Positions 49,989-59,563 of a DNA stretch of 64,000 nucleotides are shown here, one piece after another. Under the pieces are notes generated by a model. It ran no database searches. It had not been told where the DNA came from and saw only the letters and a list, made by a program, of their open reading frames with translations. Position 1 is the first letter of the stretch. The number at the start of each line of letters is the position of its first letter. A program made the translations under genes and the position numbers. The DNA is from Bog-257 sp963785825 (lineage in GTDB: Bacteria; Acidobacteriota; Terriglobia; Terriglobales; Acidobacteriaceae): NCBI GenBank assembly GCA_963785825.1, contig CAWAWQ010000006.1, positions 124,001-188,000 on the forward strand. The letters are read 5' to 3'.

Positions 49989-50885
49989 TTAATCGCCGCT
50001 GTAGGCGACGGCAACCGCTTCCGCTTCCGCCGGGTCGACCACGGGCTTTGCGATCTCCTTGATCCGTGACGAACCCAGCTTGGGCAGCTTCACGTCCCAG
50101 ATCAGGCCCAGCCATTGCAGCGTCTTGATACCGTACCAGTTCATATCGACCTCGTACCACGCCAATCCGTGCCGCGCCGACTGAGGATGCGCGTGATGAT
50201 TGTTGTGCCAGCCTTCGCCAAAGGTTAGATACGCCACCCACCACAGGTTACGCGAGTCGTCGTCAGTGGCAAAACGCGTAGAGCCCCACATGTGCGTGCC
50301 CGAGTTCACAAACCAGGTCGAGTGCAGCAGCACCACGGTCCGCAGGAAGATCGCCCACATCATCACCGACCAGCCACCCAGCACCAGCAGCAGCACGCCC
50401 AGCGTGGTAATCGGCACCCAGTGGTACTCGCTGATCCAGAGATGAAACTTGTCCTTGCGGAGATCGGGAACGTAGGCCAGCAGATCGGTGCTCTTGTTAT
50501 GGAAGGTTTTGCCGGTAATAATCCATCCCATGTGGGCCCAGAACCCGCCATCGCGCGGCGAATGCGGATCGCCGGGCTTGTCGGTGAGTTGATGGTGGAC
50601 GCGATGCGTCGCCACCCAGAACACCGGGCCTCCCTCCAGCGACAGCGTGGCGCAAACCGTAAGAAAATATTCTAGCCACTTCGGGCACTTGTAACCACGA
50701 TGCGTCAGCAGACGGTGATAGCCCATGCCGATGCCGAGGCTGCCCGCCACCCAATACACAACCAGCGCGATAAATAATGCCTTCCAGCTGAACATGAAGA
50801 GCGCGGCGATCGCGCCGAGGTGAAATACGACCATGATGGAGGTAGTAAACCAATTAAGGCTGGTGTCTTTTTCCTGTTGTGCCAT
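49989..50885 (-). CDS. Fatty acid (acyl-CoA delta-9-type) desaturase
   Basis: A 298-residue di-iron membrane desaturase from ATG 50885 (MAQQEKD; AGGGGAG just upstream). Three histidine boxes: HRLLTHR, HRVHH and HNNHH, plus the family's GWGEGWHNNHH-like FGEGWHNNHHAHP. Four hydrophobic segments. It introduces a double bond into fatty acyl chains, adjusting membrane fluidity. An upstream ATG at 50912 is possible but has only an adjacent AGG. Upstream neighbour is a pentapeptide protein; not obviously an operon. Confidence 0.92.
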   Translation of the reverse strand: MAQQEKDTSLNWFTTSIMVVFHLGAIAALFMFSWKALFIALVVYWVAGSLGIGMGYHRLLTHRGYKCPKWLEYFLTVCATLSLEGGPVFWVATHRVHHQLTDKPGDPHSPRDGGFWAHMGWIITGKTFHNKSTDLLAYVPDLRKDKFHLWISEYHWVPITTLGVLLLVLGGWSVMMWAIFLRTVVLLHSTWFVNSGTHMWGSTRFATDDDSRNLWWVAYLTFGEGWHNNHHAHPQSARHGLAWYEVDMNWYGIKTLQWLGLIWDVKLPKLGSSRIKEIAKPVVDPAEAEAVAVAYSGD

Positions 50886-50981
50886 GTCTCCCCTGAGTTT
50901 CGTGTGTGCCATCCTCCGCGGAATGCGAAGGGCCTGATCCCAGACTAACAACTCAAGCGCGTTTCGTTTGTAATACTTTTG

Positions 50982-52004
50982 TCACTGACAATTGGCTTGC
51001 GCGCTGGAAAGCCTTCTCAGGGCATCGTCGTATAGCTGCTGAGTCGGAGGGGACCATTTGGCGTCGTTTCGAGGATAGGGCCGATAGTGGTCGGGAGGTA
51101 AAGTAAGGCGCGCGTACTGAGAAAGGTAATGCAAGGAGTCCGGGCTTATAGAGGCAGCGTCCCACCACATCGTATCGTTCCAATAACCGTCAGTGGAAAT
51201 GTGCGCGCCGCACAGGTTGGCATTCTTCAGGTTCACTCGTGCGGTCACGAATCCGCGCAGATTGGCATCTCTAAGGTCTGCGTACGACAGGTCGCAATCA
51301 AACAACGCCACATCATGAAGATCGAATCCCTGATCGGATGGTCGAGTTTTCAAGACGGGTGCTATCTTCGTGCACGTGTAAGTCAGTTCCGCGACAATCT
51401 GTTGCTTCTGCGGGTCGTTGCTTTGCGTTCGGGTGGAATCCAGTTGCACTTGCGAATTCAGATCAACCCATTCCCAGTGAAGAGCACGATTGATACGGAG
51501 GACCAGATCCAGGTTCGCCGCTGTGACCTCGGAAAATCGACTCTCGAACAACTCCTTGAAACGTCCAGGATCTTCGCTGTGGCGAAGGATGCTCACCACC
51601 AACTGGGCTGCGTCTTCGTAGTGCGGCTTTTCCGGGGCGGCGAAGTTTTTTAGCTTGATCATAGCCGCTAACTGATCCTTACTTTCCGATTGCAGCGCAT
51701 CGGCCCAAAGCGCATCCTGACGTTCTATCGACCGGTCCTTCTCCGCTTCGCGCAGTTGCCAGACCTGAAATGCCAATGTGGCCGCGAGAATCAAGACTGT
51801 GGCATACGGCGCCAACAGCTTGATCATTTCGATAACGTGCCTCGCGGAGAGCTCTTCCTTGAGCTTGCAGACACTGAGTCGGGCGCTTTCAATCTCTTCT
51901 GCCCTCTTCAGCAACTCGGATCCCTGCAACAAAGCCTCGGGGCTCTGTTGGGGATCGTTAATCAAGGCAAGCGCTTTTTGGCGTAATAACTCTAGTTCGT
52001 CCAT
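50982..52004 (-). CDS. Membrane-anchored pentapeptide-repeat protein
   Basis: 340 residues: an N-terminal coiled-coil-like region (1-55), one membrane helix (LLAPYATVLILAATLAFQVW, about 64-83), a helical middle, and a short pentapeptide-repeat patch (LFDCDLSYADLRDANLRGFVTARVNLKNANLCGAHI, about 235-270; A(D/N)Lxx pattern). Too few repeats for a full quadrilateral helix. Function unknown; possibly a scaffold or sensor at the inner membrane. Confidence 0.75.
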   Translation of the reverse strand: MDELELLRQKALALINDPQQSPEALLQGSELLKRAEEIESARLSVCKLKEELSARHVIEMIKLLAPYATVLILAATLAFQVWQLREAEKDRSIERQDALWADALQSESKDQLAAMIKLKNFAAPEKPHYEDAAQLVVSILRHSEDPGRFKELFESRFSEVTAANLDLVLRINRALHWEWVDLNSQVQLDSTRTQSNDPQKQQIVAELTYTCTKIAPVLKTRPSDQGFDLHDVALFDCDLSYADLRDANLRGFVTARVNLKNANLCGAHISTDGYWNDTMWWDAASISPDSLHYLSQYARLTLPPDHYRPYPRNDAKWSPPTQQLYDDALRRLSSAQANCQ

Positions 52005-52121
52005 GTCTTACCGTGCAAAATGACCGAATGGACCGCAAACATCACTTGAGATCGAAAAGGCTACCGCAGCGCCTAGCGTGCGTCTACTGGGTTGTCACGT
52101 TTCGCTGCGAAAAAATTTGGC

Positions 52122-53720
52122 TCATTTGGTTTTCGTCTTACTTTGCGATTCCGGCAGCGACATGCGAAACAAGAGAACATCCCGCGCCTTCTGAGACACG
52201 CTGTCGTCATAGCCTTCCATGATGAGCAGATCGCTGCCTTGTACCTCAATGCTGGCTTTGCCTTCGTTGGTGTCAAAAACGAAGAGGTCCCGCGGGTTCG
52301 CGGCATTCGTTGAGGCCGGCTCGACCAGGGTGGCTTGCTTGTAGCGCTTGGGAAGATACCCAGCGTAGAGCTTCGCGAAATCGCGTGCTGCGTCGGGAGA
52401 ATCCCAGTGGGTGAAGAAGAGCATCGCGATCTGATCTTTAGGCGCGGTCTTCGCGTGGGCGGCAAAGTAATAGCCTCCGCGCCAGTGCCGGTAATAATTT
52501 GGAGCGTCATTGGCGCCGTATTGCTTCGCCAGCAGATAAATATCGAATTCGCCCATGCCGCCAAAGTCGAAGCGCTCGTAATTGGGGGCGACCAGCTTGT
52601 CAAGATCGGGAATCGTGAGCGGCCCCACCTCCTGGTGCAAAAGGTAGGTCTCCGGCTGCATGATCTGGCGCGTGTCAATCGGAGGATGCTCCAACATTCC
52701 GGCAAAGGCCCCTTCTTTGCCTCGGTTGGCCAGCACCGTACGCTCGAAATCGAGCCCGAAGGTGTACGGCATCATCAGCGATTCCTTCAGGAACATCGGC
52801 GCCTGAGCGAAAATCGGCGAATCTTTGTTATCGGCCATCCCCCCGCGCATGGCGTCGACCAGATCGGGGGCCGTCAGAATGTTCTTACCCACTGGAGCCA
52901 GCGTGTAGTCGAAGAGCACGACCATGGCCTGCCCCTCGGTCACGCACTGGCGCGCCGCCTGCGCTTCTTCCACCGAGTACTCCTGCTGGTCCGGCAGAGG
53001 AGCATCGTCCTTGGCGCCCGCCAGCTCCCACTTTTCCAGCCCGACCTTCTGGTCCTGCAGCGCGTGGGTCAGTTCATGCGCCAAGATCGGCTTCTGGGTC
53101 TCCGGCTGTACCCAGTCGAGCAGGTTGACGCTCTTGCTTTTGGGATCGTAGTAAGCCGCAACTTGCTCCGCCAGCAAGCGCAGGAACTCGGCATGAAGGT
53201 CGTAACCCGGCGGCAGCAGCCCGAACTTCTGCAACACCAGGCGCGATTGCTCCAGCCGCTTGGCGTCCTTGTCGTCCTTCATCCGCTTGTCTACGTATTT
53301 CTCTACCGCCTCACGGGTGATCAGGTTGCGCTTGACCTTGTGCTCGATCGGCAGCCCGGTATCGCCGCTGACAAAGCCCAGAATTTCGTCGACCGAGCGG
53401 AAGAGCTCCTTGGCCTGCTCCTTGGTAATGTGCGTTTCGGGGCGGGGCTGGTCTGACGGCTGGGATTGAGCACTTCCCTGCTGCTGATCCTGAACGGTAG
53501 CGCCGGTTCCGGGAACTTCGGTGCCGGAGTTGGGCGGCTGTTGCGGCTGTTGCTGGGCTTGCTTTTCCGATTGCGCTGAACTGCTCGCTTGCGGCGGTGC
53601 AGACGATTGCGCCGGTTGGCACCAGAGGAGACTAGTCCAGAGCAGGATGGCGAGAAGTGCGACGGAAGCGCCGTTCAGACGGCGTTGGATCAGGAGGCGT
53701 AGCGAACCGATAGCTGGCAT
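52122..53720 (-). CDS. Secreted HExxH zinc-protease-like protein
   Basis: A 532-residue exported protein. Hydrophobic segment near 18-34, then a Gln/Ser/Pro-rich linker (about 36-95), then a domain with HELTH (215-219) in PILAHELTHALQDQ and a downstream acidic residue in CVTEGQAMVV that can be the third zinc ligand, as in gluzincins. The C-terminal half includes the DFGGMGEFDIYLLAKQYG region and ends in a charged tail. Exact family not identified. It may act on envelope or external proteins. Confidence 0.75.
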   Translation of the reverse strand: MPAIGSLRLLIQRRLNGASVALLAILLWTSLLWCQPAQSSAPPQASSSAQSEKQAQQQPQQPPNSGTEVPGTGATVQDQQQGSAQSQPSDQPRPETHITKEQAKELFRSVDEILGFVSGDTGLPIEHKVKRNLITREAVEKYVDKRMKDDKDAKRLEQSRLVLQKFGLLPPGYDLHAEFLRLLAEQVAAYYDPKSKSVNLLDWVQPETQKPILAHELTHALQDQKVGLEKWELAGAKDDAPLPDQQEYSVEEAQAARQCVTEGQAMVVLFDYTLAPVGKNILTAPDLVDAMRGGMADNKDSPIFAQAPMFLKESLMMPYTFGLDFERTVLANRGKEGAFAGMLEHPPIDTRQIMQPETYLLHQEVGPLTIPDLDKLVAPNYERFDFGGMGEFDIYLLAKQYGANDAPNYYRHWRGGYYFAAHAKTAPKDQIAMLFFTHWDSPDAARDFAKLYAGYLPKRYKQATLVEPASTNAANPRDLFVFDTNEGKASIEVQGSDLLIMEGYDDSVSQKARDVLLFRMSLPESQSKTKTK

Positions 53721-53764
53721 GCAGAAGCTTTAAGCATACAGGAGAAAATGGGACGCGTTGGACT

Positions 53765-53806
53765 TGCCCCTCCCTGGCCCAACATCAGGGCTAGAACGCG
53801 GCACCC
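53765..53806. repeat. Extragenic palindromic repeat, family B copy 3
   Basis: TGCCCCTCCCTGGCCC, AACATC centre, AGGGCTAGAACGCGGCACCC. Related to 2108-2146 and 6065-6106. Here it precedes guaA by 70 bases. Confidence 0.55.
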
Positions 53807-53876
53807 ATGAAGCACTCAGCGCCTGGCCAGAACCTTGCTTGCCGCTTTACACTGCTCGCGTCCTCTGGCAGAGTAA

Positions 53877-55430
53877 ATGGTGGAAACGCAATCGATCGTC
53901 GTCCTCGACTTCGGCGCGCAATACTCGCAACTCATCGCCCGCCGCATCCGCGAACAGAACGTCTTCTCGGTCGTCCTTCCCTGCACCGCCTCGCTGGACG
54001 AAATCAAGAGCTACTCGCCCGCCGGTATCGTCCTGTCCGGAGGCCCCTGCTCGGTCTACGACGCCGACGCCCCTCCAGCCGATGACCGCGTCCTGCATCT
54101 TGGCCTGCCGGTGCTGGGCATCTGCTACGGATTGCAATTCATGGTCTACAAGCTGGGCGGCAAGGTGCGCGCGGCCGATAAGCGGGAGTACGGCCATGCC
54201 CAAGTCGACCTGTTGAGCGCGAATTCGCCGCTCTTCGCCGGACTGCAAGGGCCCCTGCCGGTATGGATGTCACACGGCGACGAAGCCATGGAGCTGCCGC
54301 CGGGTTTCGAGCTGATCGGCAAAACCTCGAACGCGGTTGCCGCCATCCAGAATCCTGCGCAGAAGTATTACGCAGTGCAGTTCCATCCCGAAGTGCATCA
54401 CACACCGCGCGGCACGGAGATCCTGCGCAACTTCGTCTTCAACATCTGCGGCATGAAGCCCGACTGGACGCCGCAAAGCTTCATCGACGAAACCGTGGCC
54501 AGCGTGCGCAAGACCGTCAGCAAGGGCCGCGTGATCTGCGGACTCTCTGGCGGTGTGGATTCTTCCGTCGCGGCCGAGTTGGTGCATCGCGCGGTGGGAG
54601 ATCATCTCACCTGCATTTTCGTCAACAACGGTGTGCTGCGCAAAAACGAGTTCATCAATGTGCAGAAAAATCTGCGCGGCAAGCTCGGCCTCAACATCGA
54701 TGCGGTCGATGCCAGCGACCGCTTCCTCCGCAAACTGGCCGGCGTGGAGGACCCGGAGAAGAAGCGCAAGATTATCGGCAACGAGTTCATCGCCGTCTTC
54801 GAAGAAGAAGCGCACCGCATCGAGCAGATGCACGGCAAAGTCGAGTGGCTGGTGCAGGGCACGCTCTATCCCGACGTGATCGAGTCGCGCTCGGTGCGCG
54901 GGCCCTCGCAGACCATCAAAAGCCATCATAACGTCGGCGGGCTGCCGGAGATCATGAAGCTGAAGCTGATCGAGCCGCTGAAAGACCTGTTCAAGGACGA
55001 AGTGCGCAAGATCGGGCGCGATCTCGGCATGCCGGAAGACATCCTGCAACGCCAGCCCTTCCCCGGGCCAGGGCTGGCGGTGCGCATCCTGGGCGAGGTC
55101 ACCGCCGAGCGGGTGGCGCTGCTGCAGGAGGCCGATGACATCGTGGTCACCGAGATCAAGCGCGCCGGGCTGTACAACAAAGTCTGGCAATCGTTCGCCG
55201 TGCTGCTGCCGGTTATGTCGGTGGGCGTGATGGGCGACATGCGCACCTACGCCTACACCTGCGCGATCCGCGCGGTGCACTCCGAAGACGGCATGACCGC
55301 CGACTGGGTTCCGCTGCCCCACGAGGTGCTTAAGACCATCTCCAGTCGGATCGTGAATGAAGTGAAGGGGATCAATCGCGTAGTCTATGACGTGACCAGC
55401 AAACCGCCGGGGACGATTGAATGGGAGTGA
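53877..55430 (+). CDS. guaA: GMP synthase (glutamine-hydrolysing)
   Basis: A 517-residue two-domain enzyme that converts XMP to GMP. N-terminal class I glutamine amidotransferase: DFGAQYSQLIARRIRE, catalytic Cys83 in LGICYGLQFM, His/Glu in FHPEVHHT (about 173). C-terminal ATP-pyrophosphatase: P-loop GLSGGVDSSVAA (about 223), VQGTLYPDVIESRSV, RQPFPGPGLAVRI, and dimer-domain end TSKPPGTIEWE. Full length and all motifs intact. ATG 53877 fits the family start. Confidence 0.97.
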   Translation: MVETQSIVVLDFGAQYSQLIARRIREQNVFSVVLPCTASLDEIKSYSPAGIVLSGGPCSVYDADAPPADDRVLHLGLPVLGICYGLQFMVYKLGGKVRAADKREYGHAQVDLLSANSPLFAGLQGPLPVWMSHGDEAMELPPGFELIGKTSNAVAAIQNPAQKYYAVQFHPEVHHTPRGTEILRNFVFNICGMKPDWTPQSFIDETVASVRKTVSKGRVICGLSGGVDSSVAAELVHRAVGDHLTCIFVNNGVLRKNEFINVQKNLRGKLGLNIDAVDASDRFLRKLAGVEDPEKKRKIIGNEFIAVFEEEAHRIEQMHGKVEWLVQGTLYPDVIESRSVRGPSQTIKSHHNVGGLPEIMKLKLIEPLKDLFKDEVRKIGRDLGMPEDILQRQPFPGPGLAVRILGEVTAERVALLQEADDIVVTEIKRAGLYNKVWQSFAVLLPVMSVGVMGDMRTYAYTCAIRAVHSEDGMTADWVPLPHEVLKTISSRIVNEVKGINRVVYDVTSKPPGTIEWE

Positions 55431-55617
55431 GGAAGCAACTAGCGTAAGCTGCGAGCCGCGAGCCTCTAATCATTCCATTAGCACTGTCATTCCGAGCGGA
55501 GGCGGGGGATGTCAGCCGCCTCAGTCGAGGGATCTGCGGTATCGGATTTTGCTAAGGTTGCGGCGGCCTGCAACCCGCCCGCGTCTAGGGTTACGCATCA
55601 CAGAAGGTAAGGCTTTT

Positions 55618-56286
55618 ATGAAAACACTGAATTTCGCTCTGATCACTTTGCTCTTGCTGGCCAGCGTGCCAGCTTTTGCCCAGGTCGCCACCATCGACAC
55701 GCGTGGGCAGGACCCCACTGGCCCCGCAGTTCAGACCTCGGGCGGTACCGGCGCGGGCAGCAGCAACAATGCGGCGTCGCAGTCGCTACAGATCAAGCTT
55801 GCTCTGCCTGCCTTTCCGAACCTCACGGTCGGCGCGCCCTTCAACTACCAGTTGACCGTGACCAATCGATCCGCCAAGCCGATTCTGCTGCCGAAGTCGC
55901 TATCCTGGGCGGATGTGGAAGAGGCGGGCCAGCGCGAGCTAGTGTACGAGGAGCTAGTAACCTCCTTTGCCGTGCTCTCCGAGAATGGCGACCGTGGGGT
56001 CATGCAAGGGCACCTCGCGCTCTACGGTAAGGAGACCAATCCCGCGACGATGATGACGCTGCAGCCCGGCGAATCGGTGCGCATTCTGGGTACGGCTACT
56101 TTCGATCCGGCATGGGAACGTCCGCCGGAGCCCTCAACCGGAATGCACCTGGTCGCCTACCTGGCAGTGAACTCGGCGCGCTTGCGGCCTAAGAACGATC
56201 AGGGCGATGTCTACACCGATGACGAGCGTCAGCTCTATCGGACCGAGTCGCAGCAGATGCAAATATCGTTTCAGGCAACGCAGTGA
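55618..56286 (+). CDS. Small secreted protein of unknown function
   Basis: A 222-residue protein from ATG 55618 (MKTLNFALITLLLLASVPAFAQV, AGAAGG upstream); the longer frame to 55417 overlaps guaA and is rejected. After a Gly/Ser-rich linker comes an immunoglobulin-like beta domain (LQIKLALPAFPNLTVGAPFNYQLTVTNRSAKPILLPKSLSW ... LQPGESVRILGTATF). Likely surface or periplasmic; function unknown. Confidence 0.75.
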   Translation: MKTLNFALITLLLLASVPAFAQVATIDTRGQDPTGPAVQTSGGTGAGSSNNAASQSLQIKLALPAFPNLTVGAPFNYQLTVTNRSAKPILLPKSLSWADVEEAGQRELVYEELVTSFAVLSENGDRGVMQGHLALYGKETNPATMMTLQPGESVRILGTATFDPAWERPPEPSTGMHLVAYLAVNSARLRPKNDQGDVYTDDERQLYRTESQQMQISFQATQ

Positions 56287-56465
56287 GCCCTAAGTGACGA
56301 ATGCCGGATGGAGCTGTCTCCGAAAGTCCAGCCAACTTACTTGTATAACGCCGCGGCCATCTCGATGTTGGCCCCTTGAAACCGCAGATCCCTCCACTCC
56401 GCTTCGCTCCGGTCAGGATGACAAATAATCCAATGAATCCCTGAGTGGCTACAGTAGCTTGCCTT

Positions 56466-57347
56466 TCAGATCAGCACGACCTTGGGATGAAACAAGGTTC
56501 CAGCGACGCGGCTGGCGAGGCAAACCAAATCCGATTGGCCGGCGAAAACCTTCACCCAACGCGAGCGTGACATCTCAGGCAGATTGACGGTGCGCCCGTG
56601 ACGAATTTTGCCTAAGTCTTCCTCGGTTGCCGTCACGCACGGGATATCCGGCAGCACCCGCCGCGGGTGAAACAGCAGATCCGGCACCCGGCCTTGCGCA
56701 GCAGCTTCGGCAATCTGCTCCAGGGTATGAGCCTGGTCGATGTGAAATTCGGCGACTGCGGTCCTTCGTAAACTTGCGAGGTGAGCGCCTATGCCGAGCT
56801 TTTGACCGAGATCGTGAGCCAGGCTGCGGACGTAAGTGCCGGAAGATACGCGGCAGCGAAAAGCTACGAGGTCGACGTTTAACGCCAAGACCGTGAACTC
56901 CTTCACCTCGACTTCCACGGGTGCAAGCTCGATCTCCTGCTTCTTACGGGCGAGCTTGTAGGCGGGAACGCCCTGGATCTTTTTGGCAGAAAACGCGGGT
57001 GGGAGCTGCTGAATCGATCCTACAAAAGCTGAAGCAACTGCAGCAACTTCTTCAAGTACTACATTAGCTTCTTGGACAGGGCCGACCGGCTCGCCTTCGG
57101 CATCGTAGGTATCGGTCGCAACCCCCAGGCGAATGCTCCCCTCATAGCTCTTTTCCGAGGCGGAATAGAACTGGCAGAGGCGGGTCATGCGGCCCGCCAC
57201 CAGAGGCAGCACACCGGTAGCCATGGGATCGAGCGTGCCCAGATGTCCGATGGAGCGTTCGCCCAGAAGTCGGCGCACCTTGGCCACAACGTCGTGTGAC
57301 GTCCATCCTGCCGGCTTGTCTACCACGATCACAGCATTGAGCGGCAT
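56466..57347 (-). CDS. truB: tRNA pseudouridine-55 synthase
   Basis: A 293-residue TruB. VVDKPAGWTSHDVV, the catalytic Asp40 in IGHLGTLDPMATGVLPL, KSYEGSIRLGVATDTYDAEGE, RVSSGTYVRSLAHDLG and a C-terminal PUA-like domain. It isomerises U55 of tRNA in the T loop and may help tRNA folding. In many bacteria it follows infB-rbfA; here it is alone, divergent from the rhomboid gene. Confidence 0.95.
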   Translation of the reverse strand: MPLNAVIVVDKPAGWTSHDVVAKVRRLLGERSIGHLGTLDPMATGVLPLVAGRMTRLCQFYSASEKSYEGSIRLGVATDTYDAEGEPVGPVQEANVVLEEVAAVASAFVGSIQQLPPAFSAKKIQGVPAYKLARKKQEIELAPVEVEVKEFTVLALNVDLVAFRCRVSSGTYVRSLAHDLGQKLGIGAHLASLRRTAVAEFHIDQAHTLEQIAEAAAQGRVPDLLFHPRRVLPDIPCVTATEEDLGKIRHGRTVNLPEMSRSRWVKVFAGQSDLVCLASRVAGTLFHPKVVLI

Positions 57348-57459
57348 CCTTCTGCTATCGTGGAGGGTCGAAGCTTATTTGGTCAAATCGCGGGTAATAG
57401 TCGGTTGAGCAGCTCGAAAGCGAGGCCGTTCCCCCTGCCTCACCAGCCGTCAGGCAGAT

Positions 57460-58209
57460 ATGATTCCACTGAAAGATGACGCACCACGGGTCGGCACGCC
57501 CTACATCAACTATGCGCTGATCGTGGTGAACACGCTGGTCTTCCTCTTCGAGCTCTGGATTGGCGCGCTCGGCCGCCAAAACCTCAATCTGTTTGTACAG
57601 CAGTTTGGCGTAGTGCCGGCACGCTTGACGGTGGTGCTCTTCAATCACGGCTATGTGCCGTGGGACCTGGTCTCCAGCCTGGGCACCCGCTACGTTCCCA
57701 CCATGGCGGCGATCCTACCCATCTTCACCTCGATGTTTCTGCACGGCTCATGGCTGCACCTCATCTTCAATATGTGGGCGCTGTGGATCTTCGGCGACAA
57801 CGTGGAAGATTATCTCGGCCACTCTTTGTATCTGGTCTTGTATTTCGTCAGCGGAATCGCGGCCGCTTTGCTGCACACGCTGTTCAATATTGGATCGACG
57901 ATCCCGAGCGTCGGCGCCAGCGGAGCCATTGCCGGGGTGATGGGCGCCTACTTCGTGCTTTATCCACGAGCACGCGTGTTGACTCTGGTACCGTTCTTCT
58001 TCGTGTTCTTTATGTGGTTGCCGGCCTGGATCGTGCTCGGCTACTGGTTTGTCGCCCAGTTCCTCAGTGGCGCGGCAACCTCCATCGCGACGCATGGAGG
58101 CAGCTCCAGCGGGATTGCCTTCTGGGCGCACGTAGGAGGATTTATCGCGGGAGTATTTCTCATCAAGCTCTTCCCTGCCCGGACACGGCGCTATCACTAT
58201 GGTCTGTAG
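57460..58209 (+). CDS. Rhomboid-family intramembrane serine protease
   Basis: A 249-residue protein with six membrane helices. Catalytic Ser154 in GASGAIAG and His224 in FWAHVGGFIAG; the oxyanion/HN region FLHGSWLHLIFNMWALWIFGDNVED is typical. N-terminal MIPLKDDAPRVGTPYINYALIVVN is common in bacterial rhomboids. It cleaves membrane proteins within or near the bilayer. Substrate unknown. Confidence 0.93.
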   Translation: MIPLKDDAPRVGTPYINYALIVVNTLVFLFELWIGALGRQNLNLFVQQFGVVPARLTVVLFNHGYVPWDLVSSLGTRYVPTMAAILPIFTSMFLHGSWLHLIFNMWALWIFGDNVEDYLGHSLYLVLYFVSGIAAALLHTLFNIGSTIPSVGASGAIAGVMGAYFVLYPRARVLTLVPFFFVFFMWLPAWIVLGYWFVAQFLSGAATSIATHGGSSSGIAFWAHVGGFIAGVFLIKLFPARTRRYHYGL

Positions 58210-58258
58210 CCTTCGGCGCAGTGCCGGCAGACCCGATTGGCGGTGCTAGACTGAACCG

Positions 58259-59503
58259 GTGATTGCGGAAATCATCGCCGTCGGCTCGGAGATGCTTACT
58301 CCGTACCGGCAAGATACTAATTCCCTCTTTCTCACCGGCCGGCTTAATGAATTAGGGATCAGCGTTGCATTCAAGACCATCGTTGGCGATAACCTCGAAC
58401 ATCTGACTTCCGCCGCCCGCACGGCGATCGGGCGCTCGGATCTCGCCGTGTTTATGGGCGGGTTAGGTCCGACGCAGGACGATCTGACCCGCGAGGCGGT
58501 GGCGGCTGCGCTCGGCATCGAACTTAAGCGCGACCATACCCTGGTCGCGGAAATGTACAAGCGCTTCGCGGAGCGTCGGCTCACCATGCCGGGAAACAAT
58601 GCGCAGCAGGCCGACATCCTGCAAGGTGCGGTCGTGCTGGCGAATTCACGCGGCACCGCGCCTGGGCAGTGGCTGGAGATCGAGTTTGAGGAAAAGCCGC
58701 GCATCGTGGCGCTGCTTCCTGGGCCCCCTCACGAGCTGCAGCACATGTGGGACACCGATTGCATGCCTCGCCTGCGCGCGAAAGTGCCTCCGGCCGTAAT
58801 CGCCACGCGTGTCTTGAAGGTCGCGATGATGGGCGAATCGGCGGTCGACGCCCGCACTGCGCCCATCTACAAGAAATATCCGAACGTCGAAACCACGGTG
58901 CTGGCCGGACAAGGCCAGGTCGAGTTTCACTTGCGCGCGACGGCAGCAAGAAAAGAAGAAGCGCAGGCCGAGGTCGATCGGCTTGCCGGAGAGCTCGAAG
59001 ACGAACTCGACGATGCGGTGTTTTCCTCGCAGGGCGAATCGCTGGAGGAGATTGTCAATTACTACCTGCAAATGCGGAACCTGAAGCTGGCGGTGGCCGA
59101 GTCGTGCACGGGAGGGATGGTCGCCGAGCGCATTACCTCGGTCGCGGGCAGCTCGCGCTCGTTTCTGGGCGGGGTAGTCGTCTACACGAACGAGCTGAAG
59201 ACGCTGTTTGCCGATGTGCCTCCGCTGATGATCGAAGCGCATGGCGCGGTGAGCAAGGAGGTAGCGCTCGCGCTGGCGGAGAATATCCGCGAGCTTTGCA
59301 ACGCCGATATCGGAGTCGGAGTCACCGGCATCGCCGGGCCGGGCGGCGGAAGCGAGGAGAAGCCGGTCGGCCTGGTTTATGTGGCGGTCACCAACGGCCA
59401 CAAGCACGAGGTGGTGCAGAGACGCTTTTTTGGCGACCGCGAACGCGTACGGCGATGGGCCAGCCAACAGGCGCTCGACCTGGTGCGCCGGATGCTGATG
59501 TGA
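58259..59503 (+). CDS. cinA: CinA-family protein (MoCF domain + nicotinamide-nucleotide amidase)
   Basis: A 414-residue two-domain protein. N-terminal MoCF/COG1058 domain (about 1-170: AEIIAVGSEMLTPYRQDTNS, GGLGPTQDDLTREAVA, LLPGPPHELQ), linked to a C-terminal CinA/PncC domain (about 255-410: LAVAESCTGGMVAERIT, GSSRSFLGGVVVYTNELK, GVTGIAGPGGGSEEKPVGLVYVAV). The family acts in NMN deamidation (pyridine nucleotide recycling) and ADP-ribose pyrophosphatase activity. GTG start at 58259. Followed by repeat-rich DNA. Confidence 0.93.
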   Translation: MIAEIIAVGSEMLTPYRQDTNSLFLTGRLNELGISVAFKTIVGDNLEHLTSAARTAIGRSDLAVFMGGLGPTQDDLTREAVAAALGIELKRDHTLVAEMYKRFAERRLTMPGNNAQQADILQGAVVLANSRGTAPGQWLEIEFEEKPRIVALLPGPPHELQHMWDTDCMPRLRAKVPPAVIATRVLKVAMMGESAVDARTAPIYKKYPNVETTVLAGQGQVEFHLRATAARKEEAQAEVDRLAGELEDELDDAVFSSQGESLEEIVNYYLQMRNLKLAVAESCTGGMVAERITSVAGSSRSFLGGVVVYTNELKTLFADVPPLMIEAHGAVSKEVALALAENIRELCNADIGVGVTGIAGPGGGSEEKPVGLVYVAVTNGHKHEVVQRRFFGDRERVRRWASQQALDLVRRMLM

Positions 59504-59512
59504 AGGAGAGCG

Positions 59513-59547
59513 ATTAGCAATTAGCAATCGGCGAATAACGATAACTA
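59513..59547. repeat. Heptamer array (ATTAGCA)n downstream of cinA
   Basis: ATTAGCA, ATTAGCA, ATCGGCG, AATAACG, ATAACTA in 7-base register, starting ten bases after the stop codon. ATTAGCA is the TAGCAAT unit of 15326 in another phase. Confidence 0.8.
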
Positions 59548-59563
59548 AGTTATCTCGTAATTC

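Noticed and set aside
52335..53456. 373-codon open frame antisense to the zinc-protease-like gene
   Set aside because: Shadow frame with no motif; the minus-strand gene has signal peptide and HELTH motif.
54270..55322. 350-codon open frame antisense to guaA
   Set aside because: GC-rich shadow of a highly conserved gene; the translation has no recognisable domain while the other strand is a complete GMP synthase.
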